64,000 nucleotides of DNA from Acetobacter oryzoeni. Lineage in GTDB: Bacteria; Pseudomonadota; Alphaproteobacteria; Acetobacterales; Acetobacteraceae. How positions within the stretch are numbered: the first letter of the stretch is position 1; every line of letters begins with the position of its first letter. This document shows, piece by piece, positions 19,301 to 27,958 of this stretch. The stretch is from positions 1,054,001 to 1,118,000 of the forward strand of contig NZ_CP042808.1 in the NCBI RefSeq assembly GCF_004014775.2, given 5' to 3'. The notes below the pieces were generated by a model, which was not told the origin of the DNA, did no database searches, and worked only from the letters and a program-made list of their open reading frames with translations. Made by a program: the position numbers and the translations under genes.

Positions 19301-19814
19301 GGCCGACCTGCGCTCCGATAAGAACCGCCGAGCCGCAGAGGATCGGGACTGGACGCCCAACATTGTTATGGGCCTGCCGGTGTTGATCCCGGATGAGTAT
19401 GTGACAGATCTGCCCGTAAGGCTTGGGCTATACCGCCGTATCAGTGCGCTGGCATCTGATGCGGAACTGGAAGCCATGGAAGCCGAGCTGATAGACCGCT
19501 TTGGCGCCCTGCCGCCGGAGGTCAAGAACCTTCTGGATATTGTGGAGCTTAAACGCCTGTGCCGTCAGGCCGGGGTAGAGCGTGTTGAGGCTGGCCCCAA
19601 GGGCATGGTGCTACAATTCCGCAATAATACCTTCCGCAACCCGGCCGGGTTGGTGCAGTGGATGGGTAAATGGAAGGATGGCACAGTGCGCCTCCGGCCA
19701 GACCACAAAATGGCGGTTGTGCGCGAACTCACCAACGTGCAGCGCATAGATCTGGCCCGGCGCGTGCTGAAGGATCTGGCCGGTATGTGCGAAAAAGTGA
19801 TGGAAATGGCCTGA
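16338..19814 (+). CDS. mfd: Transcription-repair coupling factor Mfd
   Basis: Removes RNA polymerase stalled at DNA lesions and recruits the UvrAB nucleotide-excision machinery. 1158 residues, the full family length. N-terminal UvrB-homology region about 1-400 (ARRARDHKGPVLHI, FPAWDCLPYDRVSP), CarD-like RNA-polymerase-interaction domain at about 480-560 (GDLVVHQDYGIGRYDGLE), translocase core with Walker A CGDVGFGKTEV, IDEEQHFGV (DEEQ motif), LSATPLPRT and QLRGRVGRG, and a C-terminal TRCF domain ending near residue 1150. ATG start at 16338. Same strand as sdhE with 78 bases between. Closed by a strong hairpin at 19825. Confidence 0.98.
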   Translation: MTAQTGAQKRIATVWGVPEGYDALLLARRARDHKGPVLHIARNDAAMARLNDMLAFVAPDVDVLRFPAWDCLPYDRVSPNPAIVAERVSTLTRLLEPAKGRPRLVLATVNAVVQRVAPRKTFEGQSLSIRTGESLDQGFLIELLIANGYTRTDTVMEAGEFATRGGIFDLYPAGAGEPLRLDLFGDEVENIRAFDPGSQRSTAKRDGLTLCPVSEFSLDKESISRFRTGWRDAFGPAATSDPLYEHISDGRRHPGIEHWLPLFHDHLETLFDYLPDVAVSLEHQAEDVLKSRLEMIEDHYQARRQPVREGEIPYRPLPPHLLYLDEKGWDACLSRVPVVAFSPYAQPDGAGGVDVGGRPGKMFSKIVPGAQREQVFTLLGDQVKEWAQVKRRAFVAAWTKGSRERIATLLREHGVPTQTYETWEQAHKAKPGPVGLLTLGLERGFVADDLAFVSEQDLLGERIGRPPRRRRRADELIAEASELSAGDLVVHQDYGIGRYDGLETVSVGVAPHDCLRLLYDGGQKLYLPVENIELLSRFGSDQAGVALDKLGGTAWQNRKSQMKKRIRDMAGELIRTAAMRALKEAPELVPPEGQWDEFCARFPFVETDDQARAIADVLEDMSSGRPMDRLVCGDVGFGKTEVALRAAFVAAMSGGQVAVVVPTTLLARQHYRTFAARFEGFPIKVAQLSRMVTGKEATAVRKGIADGSVNIVIGTHALLAKTVQFASLELLIIDEEQHFGVSHKEKLKALREDVHVLTLSATPLPRTLQLSLSGVREMSLIATPPTDRLAVRTFIMPFDSVVIREAIQRERFRGGQIFCVAPRIEDLDRLAERLTAIVPDARLIQAHGRLSATELERVMTEFSDGKYDILLSTNIVESGLDMPAVNTLIIHRADMFGLGQLYQLRGRVGRGKQRGYAYLTWPQTHVLSASAEKRLEVMQTLDTLGAGFTLASHDLDLRGAGNLLGDQQSGHVREVGIELYQQMLEDAVADLRSDKNRRAAEDRDWTPNIVMGLPVLIPDEYVTDLPVRLGLYRRISALASDAELEAMEAELIDRFGALPPEVKNLLDIVELKRLCRQAGVERVEAGPKGMVLQFRNNTFRNPAGLVQWMGKWKDGTVRLRPDHKMAVVRELTNVQRIDLARRVLKDLAGMCEKVMEMA

Positions 19815-19824
19815 CAAGGCCCAG

Positions 19825-19866
19825 ATGGCCGGAGGGGCTTAACAGCAATCCCTCCGGCCATTTTGT
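19825..19866. terminator. Bidirectional terminator between mfd and the convergent exported-protein gene
   Basis: Perfect 12-bp stem ATGGCCGGAGGG (19825-19836) / CCCTCCGGCCAT (19850-19861), loop of 13, followed by TTTTGTTTA on the plus strand. The convergent gene stops immediately after it. Reads well in the mfd direction. Confidence 0.88.
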
Positions 19867-20787
19867 TTATTTTAGCGGGATGGGGAAGCCATTTACGGTC
19901 AGCACACCGCTTTCCCATTTGGTGTCCCACGTATTCTGCTCACCATGTTTGTGGCTTACCAAACGGGCCACAACCATGCCTGCGGCCAGCTTCATCTGCT
20001 TGGCAGTACGGGCTTTATCAATCAGGGTTTCCAGATTGGTAATTTCCAGATGACCAGAGGCTGATGTGTTGTTCACATTGCCTGTAAGAGTTGCCACGCC
20101 ATTGCCGTGTAGGGAGGCATCACCCTGTGTGGCATCAAAGCTGGAAATGGTAGCATGCACAGCCGGAGCACTGGCGCTGCGGCCCCCAATGGCGCTCATA
20201 AGGGCGGGCACTTCTGCCGCGGGGAGGGAGAACGTGGCATGAGCCGCTGTGGGCAGTAGATCCTGATTAGCAACGTTATGGAAACTTACCCCATCCATCC
20301 CCAATGATGCCGAGGCCGTGGCACTGCCACCCTGCATCTGATAGCGCGCAGTGTTGACAGTTACCTGTGCGGCACCATGCGTGAGCGTGGCGTTCTGCCA
20401 TGTCAGATCATAGCTTTTGCCTGCCTGAAGGCCCGCCAGCACGCGCTTGCCCTGTGTGTTCAGCCAATCCGTGCACGCGGCATTGTGATGCCCCGTCATG
20501 GCGGACATCAGCAGCAGAGAGGCCGCATCTGCCAGATCATGCGTGGCTTCGGGCGTTTCTCCAGAACCATGCAGGGTAACGTGGCCTGCCTTAAAGGTAG
20601 TGCCCCCATCTGGGGTGCGTAACACCAGATTCTGGTAGGTAACACCTTGCGCCGTTTCCTGCCCAGAAGCGCGGGAAACCACCGCGCAGCCAGAAGGAGG
20701 GGCCGCAAAAGCCGGAGCCGCAGCAACTGTGGCATAAATGCTCACAGCACCGAGAACGGAGAGGGACAGGAAAGTATACTGTTTCAT
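19867..20787 (-). CDS. Exported protein of unknown function, beta-rich
   Basis: About 306 residues from the ATG at 20787 (MKQYTFLSLSVLGAV...), chosen over an upstream in-frame ATG because it gives a clean Sec signal peptide cut near AFAAPPS. The mature part is rich in Thr, Gly, Ala and alternating hydrophobic residues, with LEITNLETLIDKAR near the C-terminus and a final WESGVLTVNGFPIPLK. That pattern resembles the repeated beta structure of AsmA-, DUF945- or DUF2125-type periplasmic proteins, but I cannot assign it to one. Convergent with mfd and divergent from the BASS transporter, so it appears to be a single-gene unit. Two cysteines in the mature protein could form a disulfide. Confidence 0.7.
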   Translation of the reverse strand: MKQYTFLSLSVLGAVSIYATVAAAPAFAAPPSGCAVVSRASGQETAQGVTYQNLVLRTPDGGTTFKAGHVTLHGSGETPEATHDLADAASLLLMSAMTGHHNAACTDWLNTQGKRVLAGLQAGKSYDLTWQNATLTHGAAQVTVNTARYQMQGGSATASASLGMDGVSFHNVANQDLLPTAAHATFSLPAAEVPALMSAIGGRSASAPAVHATISSFDATQGDASLHGNGVATLTGNVNNTSASGHLEITNLETLIDKARTAKQMKLAAGMVVARLVSHKHGEQNTWDTKWESGVLTVNGFPIPLK

Positions 20788-20853
20788 TTCAGTTAAAGGG
20801 TGCCGTAAGTAAAACATGCAGGCAACCAGAAAGAAGAACGAAAGGTCAGGCGC

Positions 20854-21849
20854 GTGCGGTTTTTGAAATTGGACCCCTTTTTAATGGGGCTGGTCAGCGC
20901 TGTGCTGCTGGCAACGTTCTTTCCCTGTCATGGGGCGGCTGTTCCGGTTTTTAGGTGGCTTTCCATTGGCCTGATTGCCCTGATGTTTTTTTTGCAAGGA
21001 GCAAGGCTTTCGCGCAAGGCGGTGGTGGATGGCTTGGTGGCATGGAAGTTGCACCTGCTTATTCTGTGCTGCACCTTTGTGTTGTTCCCGCTGCTGGGGC
21101 TATTGGGCCACGCGCTTCTGCCTAATCTGATGCAGCCAGAAATCTGGATGGGCGTGCTGTTTTTGTGCTGCCTGCCTTCCACCGTGCAGTCTTCCATTGC
21201 GTTTACCTCCATTGGTGGGGGCAATGTGCCTGCGGCGGTATGTGCGGCCACGGCTTCTAACGTTTTGGGCATTTTTATTACGCCAGTGTTGGTGGGGCTT
21301 ATTCTTAGCAAGCATGGTGGTGCGGCTGGTAACCCGCTGGATATTGTTTATCAGCTTTTGCTGCCCTTTATTTTGGGGCAGGTGTTGCAGCCTTGGCTTG
21401 GCCCGTGGGCGCACCGTAATAAAAAGCTGCTTTCTTTTTCAGACCGAGGCTCTGTGCTGGTGGTGGTGTATGCGGCGTTTAGTGATGCCGTGATGCAAGG
21501 GCTGTGGCACAAGCTGCCCGTGGCAGAAATGGGTGTGATTGCACTGGTAGATGCCGTGTTGCTGTTTGTGGTGCTGGGCATTACCATTTTTGCTGGCCGC
21601 GCCTTTGGCCTGCCCCTTAAAGATGAAATTGCCGTGGTGTTCTGTGGCTCCAAAAAAACGCTGGCATCTGGCGTGCCTATGGCCAACGTGCTGTTCCCGC
21701 CCGCATCGGTGGGGATGATTGTTCTGCCACTTATGATGTATCACCAGATCCAGCTTTTTGTATGCGCCGTTCTGGCCCGCCGTTTTGCCCGCATGACACA
21801 GCAGGCAGAACAGCATGAGCAAACGCCAGAGATACGACACGCATCCTGA
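20854..21849 (+). CDS. Bile acid:sodium symporter (BASS/SBF-like) family transporter
   Basis: 331 residues, about ten membrane segments. The N-terminus MRFLKLDPFLMGLV, LIALMFFLQGARLS, CCLPSTVQSSIAFTSIGGGN and the late GSKKTLASGVPMANVLFP are characteristic of the SBF-like (DUF4137, YfeH-type) branch rather than true bile-acid carriers. These are thought to move organic anions across the inner membrane with sodium; the substrate here is unknown. Starts at GTG 20854 after AAGG. The decarboxylase gene follows after about 25 bases and may share its transcript. Confidence 0.85.
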   Translation: MRFLKLDPFLMGLVSAVLLATFFPCHGAAVPVFRWLSIGLIALMFFLQGARLSRKAVVDGLVAWKLHLLILCCTFVLFPLLGLLGHALLPNLMQPEIWMGVLFLCCLPSTVQSSIAFTSIGGGNVPAAVCAATASNVLGIFITPVLVGLILSKHGGAAGNPLDIVYQLLLPFILGQVLQPWLGPWAHRNKKLLSFSDRGSVLVVVYAAFSDAVMQGLWHKLPVAEMGVIALVDAVLLFVVLGITIFAGRAFGLPLKDEIAVVFCGSKKTLASGVPMANVLFPPASVGMIVLPLMMYHQIQLFVCAVLARRFARMTQQAEQHEQTPEIRHAS

Positions 21850-21873
21850 ATACGGATATTGGAGAAAACAGAA

Positions 21874-23319
21874 GTGGCCGGGTTAGATCCAGAAAACTGG
21901 GAAGAATTGCGCACGCTAGGCCACCGCATGTTGGATGACATGCTTGAGTCCATAAAAAACGTGGCAAAAGGTCCGGTATGGCAACCTATGCCGGACACGC
22001 TGCGGCAGAGCTTCAAACTGGCTCCTTTGCCCCAAGGCGCACAACCGCTTGATGGGTTGTATGACCAGTTTTCTCAGGCAGTGGCACCTTATGCTGTGGG
22101 CAATCGGCACCCGCGCTTTATGGGGTGGGTACATGGTGGTGGCACGGCACAGGGCATGCTGGCAGAAATGCTGGCCGCTGGCTTAAACGCCAATCTGGGT
22201 GGCCGTAACCATGCTCCGGTTGAAGTAGAGCGCATGGTTATCCGCTGGGCGGCGGAAATGTTCGGTTTTCCAGATACAGCAAGCGGTGTGCTGGTTACCG
22301 GTTCTTCCATGGCCAATTTTATTGCTATTCTGACAGCCAGCCGCGCAGTGCCCGATGGCACGGCTTTGCGTGAGCAAGGCGTGGCAGGCTGCAAACTGGT
22401 AGGATACGCAGCACAAACGGCGCATGGTTGTGTGGCCCGTGCATTTGATATGGCCGGGCTGGGCATGAAGGCCCTGCGCCGCGTGCCGGTGGATGCTGCC
22501 TTCCGTATGGATATGCAGGCGCTGCGCCGCATGGTGGCGCAGGACAGGGCGGATGGATACGAGCCTTTTCTGGTTGTTGGCACAGCAGGCACCGTGGATA
22601 CTGGCAGCGTAGACCCGCTGGATGAACTGGCAGATTACGCAAAGGCTGAAAAGCTCTGGTTCCATGTTGATGGGGCTTTTGGCGCGTTGGTGCAGTTGGC
22701 ACCAGATTACGCCCCATTGCTCAAGGGGCTGGAGCGGGCCGATAGCCTTGCCTTTGATTTTCATAAATGGGCGCAAGTGCCTTACGATGCAGGCTGCGTG
22801 CTGGTGCGGGAACAGGGACGGCAGGCGGCAACGTTTGCGCAGTCCTTAGCCTATCTCTCGCGCGAGGATCGTGGATTGGCTGCGGATGCTCCGTGGTTTT
22901 GTGATTTTGGGCCAGATCTTTCGCGCGGGTTTCGGGCGCTTAAGGTGTGGTTCACGCTGGCGGGGTTTGGCACCGAAGGGTTGGGTAATGTGGTGGCGCA
23001 ATCCTGTGCGGTGGCGCAATATCTGGCATCTCGCGTGGTTGCCACGCCTGGCCTTACGCTACTGGCTCCCGTAACGCTGAATATTGTGTGTTTTCGGGTG
23101 GATATGCCTGATGTGGGTGATCTGGATACGCTGAATGCGGAACTGGTGAAGGACCTTCAGGAAAGTGGTATTGCGGCCCCGTCCACTACGCGCATTCACG
23201 GCAAGTTGGCTATTCGTGCGGCTATCGTAAACCACCGCACCACCAAGGAAGATGCAGATATTATGCTGGCTGGCTTGGCTGATATGGTTCAAGCCCGCTT
23301 GGGCCGCCCGCTGGCTTAA
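21874..23319 (+). CDS. PLP-dependent group II amino-acid decarboxylase family protein
   Basis: About 481 residues. Type-I fold PLP enzyme of the glutamate / aromatic-L-amino-acid decarboxylase family. Visible: HPRFMGWVHGGG, VTGSSMANFIAIL (phosphate loop), WFHVDGAFGAL (cofactor Asp) and the PLP lysine in DFHKWAQVPYD (Lys298 by this start). Residues around the active site do not tell me whether the substrate is tryptophan, tyrosine, DOPA or another amino acid. I place the start at the GTG 21874, since GGAG lies 9 bases before it; TTG 21859 is the longer alternative. A role with the transporter just upstream is inference from position. Confidence 0.83.
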   Translation: MAGLDPENWEELRTLGHRMLDDMLESIKNVAKGPVWQPMPDTLRQSFKLAPLPQGAQPLDGLYDQFSQAVAPYAVGNRHPRFMGWVHGGGTAQGMLAEMLAAGLNANLGGRNHAPVEVERMVIRWAAEMFGFPDTASGVLVTGSSMANFIAILTASRAVPDGTALREQGVAGCKLVGYAAQTAHGCVARAFDMAGLGMKALRRVPVDAAFRMDMQALRRMVAQDRADGYEPFLVVGTAGTVDTGSVDPLDELADYAKAEKLWFHVDGAFGALVQLAPDYAPLLKGLERADSLAFDFHKWAQVPYDAGCVLVREQGRQAATFAQSLAYLSREDRGLAADAPWFCDFGPDLSRGFRALKVWFTLAGFGTEGLGNVVAQSCAVAQYLASRVVATPGLTLLAPVTLNIVCFRVDMPDVGDLDTLNAELVKDLQESGIAAPSTTRIHGKLAIRAAIVNHRTTKEDADIMLAGLADMVQARLGRPLA

Positions 23320-23349
23320 ATACAAGGTCAGCAGGCGGCACTTTTGCCC

Positions 23350-25266
23350 TTAACGTGCGCGTTTGCGCGGGCGGCGTTTCTCTTCAAACAGAGCGGAGAG
23401 GGACTGGAGCATTGTGCCCCCCAGTTCCTCCGCATCTGTAATGGTAACGGCCTTTTGGTAATAGCGCGTCACGTCATGCCCGATACCAATGGCTGTTAAT
23501 TCCACCGCGCTGCGGTTTTCGATCATATCAATTACAGCGCGCAGGTGGTCTTCCAGATAAGAGGCCGGGTTGACGGAAAGCGTGCTGTCATCCACCGGGG
23601 CACCGTCTGAAATCACCATCAGAATCTTACGGGCTTCCTGCCGGTTTCTGATACGGTTCCATGCCCATAGCAGGGCTTCACCATCTATGTTTTCTTTCAG
23701 CAGGCCTTCACGCAGCATCAGGCCCAGATTGGTGCGGGCACGCCGCCACGGCATATCGGCTGATTTGTAAACAATGTGGCGCAAATCATTCAGGCGGCCC
23801 GGTTCTGGCGGCTTGCCGTTTTGCAGCCAGAGTTCCCGGCTTTGGCCGCCTTTCCATGCGCGGGTGGTAAAGCCCAGAATTTCCACCTTTACGCCGCAGC
23901 GCTCCAGCGTACGGGCCAGAATATCTCCGCAGGATGCCGCAACAGAAATGGGCCGCCCCCGCATGGAGCCAGAATTATCAATGAGCAGGGTGACAACCGT
24001 ATCGCGGAATTCCGTATCCTTCTCCTGCTTATAGGAAAGGGAAAGCATGGGGTTGACCACAATGCGGGATAGGCGGCCCGCATCCAGAATACCTTCTTCC
24101 AGATCGAAAGACCAAGAACGTGTCTGCTGCGCCATCAAACGGCGCTGGAGCCGGTTGGCAAGCCGAGACACAACTCCGTGCAAGGTGGCCAATTGCAGAT
24201 CAAGCTGATGCCGCAGGCGGGAGAGTTCTTCAGGGTCACACAGTTCTTCTGCGCGAATTTCTTCATCAAACCGGGTGGTATAGGGATGGTAGCCTTTGGC
24301 TGTCAGGCCAGATTCATTTTCCGGCCGGCTGCCCGGGCCTGAGGCTTCCCCCGTGCCTTCGCCCATGCTGGCATCGTGTTCTTCTTCTGCAAATTCAGTA
24401 GAAGATTCGCTGCTGCCAGCCATGAGTTGAGGTTGAGAGATTTCCTCTTCCTGCTCATCCTGCTGGGGAGATGTGTTTTCTTCCTGATCCGGGGGCGGTG
24501 GGTTTGAATCGTCCTGCGAATCTGCTGCTTCGGAAGACTCATTATCGGCATCCATATCTTCGGATGCCGTATCATCTTCTGTCAGGGCACAGGCAGCCAT
24601 AAGCTGACGGCTGGCACGCGCATATGCGGCTTGATCCGTCTGGTGCTTGGCCATTTCATCCAGCGCACTCAGGGCTTCTGGGGAGAGGGTCTGCTTCCAT
24701 TTTTCCAGAATGGCCTGAGCCGGTTCTGGCACTGGCTGGCCTGTCAGTTTCTCACGCGCCAGCAGTTCCAGCCCCACAACGGGGGAAAGCTGAGAGGCAT
24801 CTTTCATCCGGTCCAGCCCGGATGCCCGGATATCTTGCTCAAGCCGGTGGCGCAGGTTGGCGGCCACGCCTTTCATGTGGCGTGCGCCTACAGATTCAAT
24901 TCTGGCTTGTTCCAGTGCGTCATACACATCGCGCGCCTGCGTTTCAGCAGGTTGGCGGGCGGCGTGCAGGGCAAAGTCATGGTGCTTCAGGCGCAGGGCC
25001 TGCGCATCTGCCGCACCACGGATACGCTGCATTTCCTCCTCACTTAAATTGAGAGAAGGAGATTGTAACCGGACTTTTTCCCCAAGGCTGATCGGAGCCA
25101 GAGGCATGTTGCCGCTGTGGAAGGAAACATCTGCCTCTTTCTGCCCGCCAATGGCGCGTAAAGCGGCAGATGTGGCCTGCTTGAAAGTGTCCACCCGTTT
25201 TTCCGCCTGTTCCCGAGAGAAAGGCGGTGTGTTGGGGGAGGATGGACCTTTGGTGCGCTCAGCCAT
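23350..25266 (-). CDS. cobT: Cobaltochelatase subunit CobT
   Basis: Large subunit of the aerobic cobalt chelatase; with CobS it forms the AAA+ assembly that drives CobN to insert cobalt into hydrogenobyrinic acid a,c-diamide. 638 residues from the ATG at 25266 (MAERTKG). About 230-305 is a very acidic Glu/Asp/Ser-rich linker, and the C-terminal third is a von Willebrand A domain with MIDAS motif DNSGSMRG at 430-437. This layout is diagnostic. A longer in-frame start reaching into cobS is rejected. Follows cobS by 13 bases. cobN and other cobalamin genes are not in the window. Confidence 0.95.
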   Translation of the reverse strand: MAERTKGPSSPNTPPFSREQAEKRVDTFKQATSAALRAIGGQKEADVSFHSGNMPLAPISLGEKVRLQSPSLNLSEEEMQRIRGAADAQALRLKHHDFALHAARQPAETQARDVYDALEQARIESVGARHMKGVAANLRHRLEQDIRASGLDRMKDASQLSPVVGLELLAREKLTGQPVPEPAQAILEKWKQTLSPEALSALDEMAKHQTDQAAYARASRQLMAACALTEDDTASEDMDADNESSEAADSQDDSNPPPPDQEENTSPQQDEQEEEISQPQLMAGSSESSTEFAEEEHDASMGEGTGEASGPGSRPENESGLTAKGYHPYTTRFDEEIRAEELCDPEELSRLRHQLDLQLATLHGVVSRLANRLQRRLMAQQTRSWSFDLEEGILDAGRLSRIVVNPMLSLSYKQEKDTEFRDTVVTLLIDNSGSMRGRPISVAASCGDILARTLERCGVKVEILGFTTRAWKGGQSRELWLQNGKPPEPGRLNDLRHIVYKSADMPWRRARTNLGLMLREGLLKENIDGEALLWAWNRIRNRQEARKILMVISDGAPVDDSTLSVNPASYLEDHLRAVIDMIENRSAVELTAIGIGHDVTRYYQKAVTITDAEELGGTMLQSLSALFEEKRRPRKRAR

Positions 25267-25279
25267 GAAAAAATCCGAT

Positions 25280-26287
25280 TCAGGCAGTGCGGCCGGGCAG
25301 CGGGCTGGTGTTGAAGCAGCGCTGATAATACTCCGCCACCATGCTGCGTTCGGCTTCATCACACTTGTTCAGGAAGGTTACGCGGAAGGCAAAGGCCACA
25401 TCCTTAAAGATACGGTCATTCTCTGCCCAGGCAATAACCCCGCGGGGTGACATAACGGTAGAAAGATCTCCCGCCATAAAGCCGGAGCGGGTAAGGGCCG
25501 CCAACGCCACCATGTTATCAATTTTATCGCGCTCGGCCTTGTCATCTTCCGCAATGTCAAGGCGTGCGCACACAATGCCCACTTCCTGCTGATGCGGCAG
25601 ATAGTTCAGGGAGGTTACGATATTCCACCGGTCCATCTGGGCCTGGTTGATCTGCTGCGTGCCGTGATACAGCCCGGTTGTATCACCCAGCCCAACGGTG
25701 TTGGCCGTGGCAAACAGGCGGAAGAACGGGTTGGGGGAGATCACACGGTTCTGGTCCAGAAGGGTGAGCTTGCCTTCCACTTCCAGCACGCGCTGGATCA
25801 CAAACATCACATCTGCACGGCCTGCATCGTATTCATCAAACACCAGTGCGCAGGGGCGTTGCAGGCACCACGGCAGCAGGCCTTCCTGAAATTCGGTAAT
25901 CTGCTGGCCGTCCTTCACCACAATGGCGTCCTTGCCAATCAGATCAATACGGGAAATGTGGCTATCCAGATTGATGCGGATGCACGGCCAGTTCAGGCGC
26001 GCGGCAATTTGTTCAATGTGGGAGGATTTGCCGGTGCCATGGAAACCCTGCACCATCACGCGGCGGTTGAAGGCAAAGCCTGCCAGAATGGCCAGCGTGG
26101 TGTCGTGGTCGAACAGATAAGCCTTGTCCACTTCAGGCACATGTTCTGTGCGGATGGAAAAGGCAGGCACCTTCATGTCAGAATCAAGGCCGAACACATC
26201 GCGCACGCTGACTTCCATATCTGGTACGGAAATGGCTGAAATGGATGGGAGTTCGGAAGCGTTGGACTGGCTGGAAATATCCGTCAT
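25280..26287 (-). CDS. cobS: Cobaltochelatase subunit CobS (MoxR-type AAA+ ATPase)
   Basis: AAA+ subunit, 335 residues (family about 330). Walker A GFHGTGKS (81-88), Walker [12 protein letters not shown], sensor [15 protein letters not shown]. Its N-terminus ([19 protein letters not shown]) is the specific CobS pattern. Works with CobT to power cobalt insertion in the cytoplasm. It comes first on the minus strand, followed by cobT after 13 bases. In alphaproteobacteria cobS-cobT usually lie next to a J-domain gene and bolA, as here. Confidence 0.96.
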   Translation of the reverse strand: MTDISSQSNASELPSISAISVPDMEVSVRDVFGLDSDMKVPAFSIRTEHVPEVDKAYLFDHDTTLAILAGFAFNRRVMVQGFHGTGKSSHIEQIAARLNWPCIRINLDSHISRIDLIGKDAIVVKDGQQITEFQEGLLPWCLQRPCALVFDEYDAGRADVMFVIQRVLEVEGKLTLLDQNRVISPNPFFRLFATANTVGLGDTTGLYHGTQQINQAQMDRWNIVTSLNYLPHQQEVGIVCARLDIAEDDKAERDKIDNMVALAALTRSGFMAGDLSTVMSPRGVIAWAENDRIFKDVAFAFRVTFLNKCDEAERSMVAEYYQRCFNTSPLPGRTA

Positions 26288-26375
26288 GGCTATATGTCTG
26301 CGCTCTTTGTCTGACAGGAAAGAAAAAAGGCAAAGCTACCGGAAATATATGATGCCTTGAATGCAGCATACATCA

Positions 26376-26996
26376 TCACAGCGCTTTTTCGAGGCTTTCG
26401 GTTAAAAGATGGGTCTTCACAATCGTGAAGGCAACATTGATTTTTTTAAGCCGCTCTTCGGCATTCCGGTCTCCGTTATTGGTGTCCGGGTGGTGCTTGC
26501 GCGCCAGTGCCCGGTAACGGCTTTTGGCCTCTTCCATACTTACAGGCCAAGAAAGCCCCAGAATGGCCAAAGGTTCCCGCAACGCGGCAGGAGCCGATAC
26601 ACGTTCCTGATAAGCTTGCGCACGTGCGCGCTCTGCGCGGGAGCGGCGGTTCTGGCCCAGAATATCCAGCGGGTCCAGAATATCCTCTTCATTCGGTGTG
26701 GCGCGTTTTGCACCTTTGGCACTTTGGCCAAAGGCCCATGTAGGCCTGTCCCACCCGATATCTGCGCGTAGGTGCGCTTCAATCTGGCCGGGGCTCATGC
26801 CTTTGTAATAATCCCAACGCGCATTATATTCCCGAACATGGTTGAGGCAGAACCAGTAATACTGGTTCAGTGCATCGCGTGAGCGGGGCGCACGGTAACC
26901 GGCCGGCTCCTGACAGCTAGGCATGTCACAGCAACGTGCTGGCGCGTCAGGATCAGGATCGAACGCGCGGGGGCGGGTGTTCCTACGTTTAATCAT
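26376..26996 (-). CDS. J-domain (DnaJ-like) protein of the cobS/bolA neighbourhood
   Basis: 206 residues. The J domain is C-terminal (about 141-200): EPLAILGLSW...AKSRYRALARKHHPDTN with the Hsp70-stimulating His-Pro-Asp at 169-171. The N-terminal part has cysteines at 22, 23, 28 and 50 (CCDMPSCQ...WFCLNH) that could bind a metal, and a conserved WFCLNHVREYN...YYKGM block. It lacks the Gly/Phe and zinc-finger regions of true DnaJ. Presumably a co-chaperone with a dedicated client. Divergent from bolA across 51 bases; 88 bases upstream of cobS. Confidence 0.88.
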   Translation of the reverse strand: MIKRRNTRPRAFDPDPDAPARCCDMPSCQEPAGYRAPRSRDALNQYYWFCLNHVREYNARWDYYKGMSPGQIEAHLRADIGWDRPTWAFGQSAKGAKRATPNEEDILDPLDILGQNRRSRAERARAQAYQERVSAPAALREPLAILGLSWPVSMEEAKSRYRALARKHHPDTNNGDRNAEERLKKINVAFTIVKTHLLTESLEKAL

Positions 26997-27047
26997 TTAG
27001 CGTTATGTGCGGTGCAAAAGCATCTGTAGCAAGGGGTAAACAGGGAT

Positions 27048-27386
27048 ATGACCAGTCTTTCAGATTCTTCGGCTCTTTCCAAGGCAGAAGGTGTGCGTAT
27101 GCAGCGGGTTCGTAATGTTCTTGAAAAAACATTCAACCCCATTGTGTTGGAAATTGAAGATGAAAGCCACCGCCACGCCCACCATAAAGCCATGGTGCGT
27201 GGGCCAGAAGCCGGTGCCACGGAAACGCATTTTCGGGTGCTCATGGTTTCCGCAGCTTTTGAAGGTGTGAACCGTGTGAACCGCTCCCGCATGGTGCATG
27301 AGGCACTGGCCCCTGAATTTTCCAGTGGTTTGCATGCGTTGGCTCTTACCCTGCGCACACCGCAGGAAGCCGAGAAGGTGGCATAA
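27048..27386 (+). CDS. bolA: BolA family protein
   Basis: 112 residues. BolA-like fold, which with monothiol glutaredoxins handles or senses iron-sulfur clusters and also affects cell morphology. The pattern ESHRHAHHKAMVRG...ETHFRVLMVSAAFEG and RSRMVHEAL carries the His residues that serve as metal-cluster ligands in the family. The ATG at 27048 follows an AGGGAT site; Met18 (MQRVRNVLEK) could be an alternative, closer to the usual BolA length. The stop overlaps the next start (TAATG), coupling it to the LolA-like lipoprotein. Confidence 0.92.
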   Translation: MTSLSDSSALSKAEGVRMQRVRNVLEKTFNPIVLEIEDESHRHAHHKAMVRGPEAGATETHFRVLMVSAAFEGVNRVNRSRMVHEALAPEFSSGLHALALTLRTPQEAEKVA

Positions 27387-27958
27387 TGCGCAAAGGCCTG
27401 AAATTAAACCGTCGTGCATTTGCCGTGCTGGCACCATTGGCGTTGGCTGCTTGCGCGGGGCAGACCATGCAGGGCACATCCGGCGCAAAAAATGCCGATG
27501 TTGCCCGTGTGGAAAATTATTTCCGCACTGTGGATTTGGAGAACGCACCGTTTCTTCAAACATGGCCTAATGGCAGCCGGGGCGGTGGGTTAATTACCTA
27601 CAAGCCCGGATCATTGTACATGCACTATACGGCACCGCATGAAATGGAGCTTCGGGCTTCTGGCCATCATGCCGTCTTTACAGATGCCCAGCAGGGTTCC
27701 CAAACCCGTATTGGTCTGGCGCATAACCCGCTGGGTTTGCTGTTGGATAATCCTGTTGTGCTGTCTGGCGCCGTTACTGTTACCAACGTGCAAAAGCAAC
27801 CCGGCGTGTTGCAGCTTTCGCTCACACGCACGGATAATCCATCACAGGGGTTGGTCACGCTGGTTTTTCATGACGTGGCAAACAGGCTTGCGCTTTCTTC
27901 CATCCAGATTGTGGATGAACGCAGGCACGTTATCTCCATCAGTCTGGACCCTGTGTAA
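27386..27958 (+). CDS. LolA-like lipoprotein
   Basis: 190 residues. Signal peptide (about 1-22) with lipobox LAACAG, so Cys23 would be lipidated. The mature part has the LolA-type order: VENYFRTVD at the start, [26 protein letters not shown] (the G..W..PG..Y signature), a [10 protein letters not shown] segment, then a [21 protein letters not shown] end. LolA itself is a soluble periplasmic carrier of lipoproteins; a membrane-anchored relative is unusual, and some alphaproteobacteria have such outer-membrane LolA-like proteins. Coupled to bolA by a 1-base overlap. Its 3' end overlaps the convergent lipB by 20 bases. Confidence 0.8.
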   Translation: MRKGLKLNRRAFAVLAPLALAACAGQTMQGTSGAKNADVARVENYFRTVDLENAPFLQTWPNGSRGGGLITYKPGSLYMHYTAPHEMELRASGHHAVFTDAQQGSQTRIGLAHNPLGLLLDNPVVLSGAVTVTNVQKQPGVLQLSLTRTDNPSQGLVTLVFHDVANRLALSSIQIVDERRHVISISLDPV

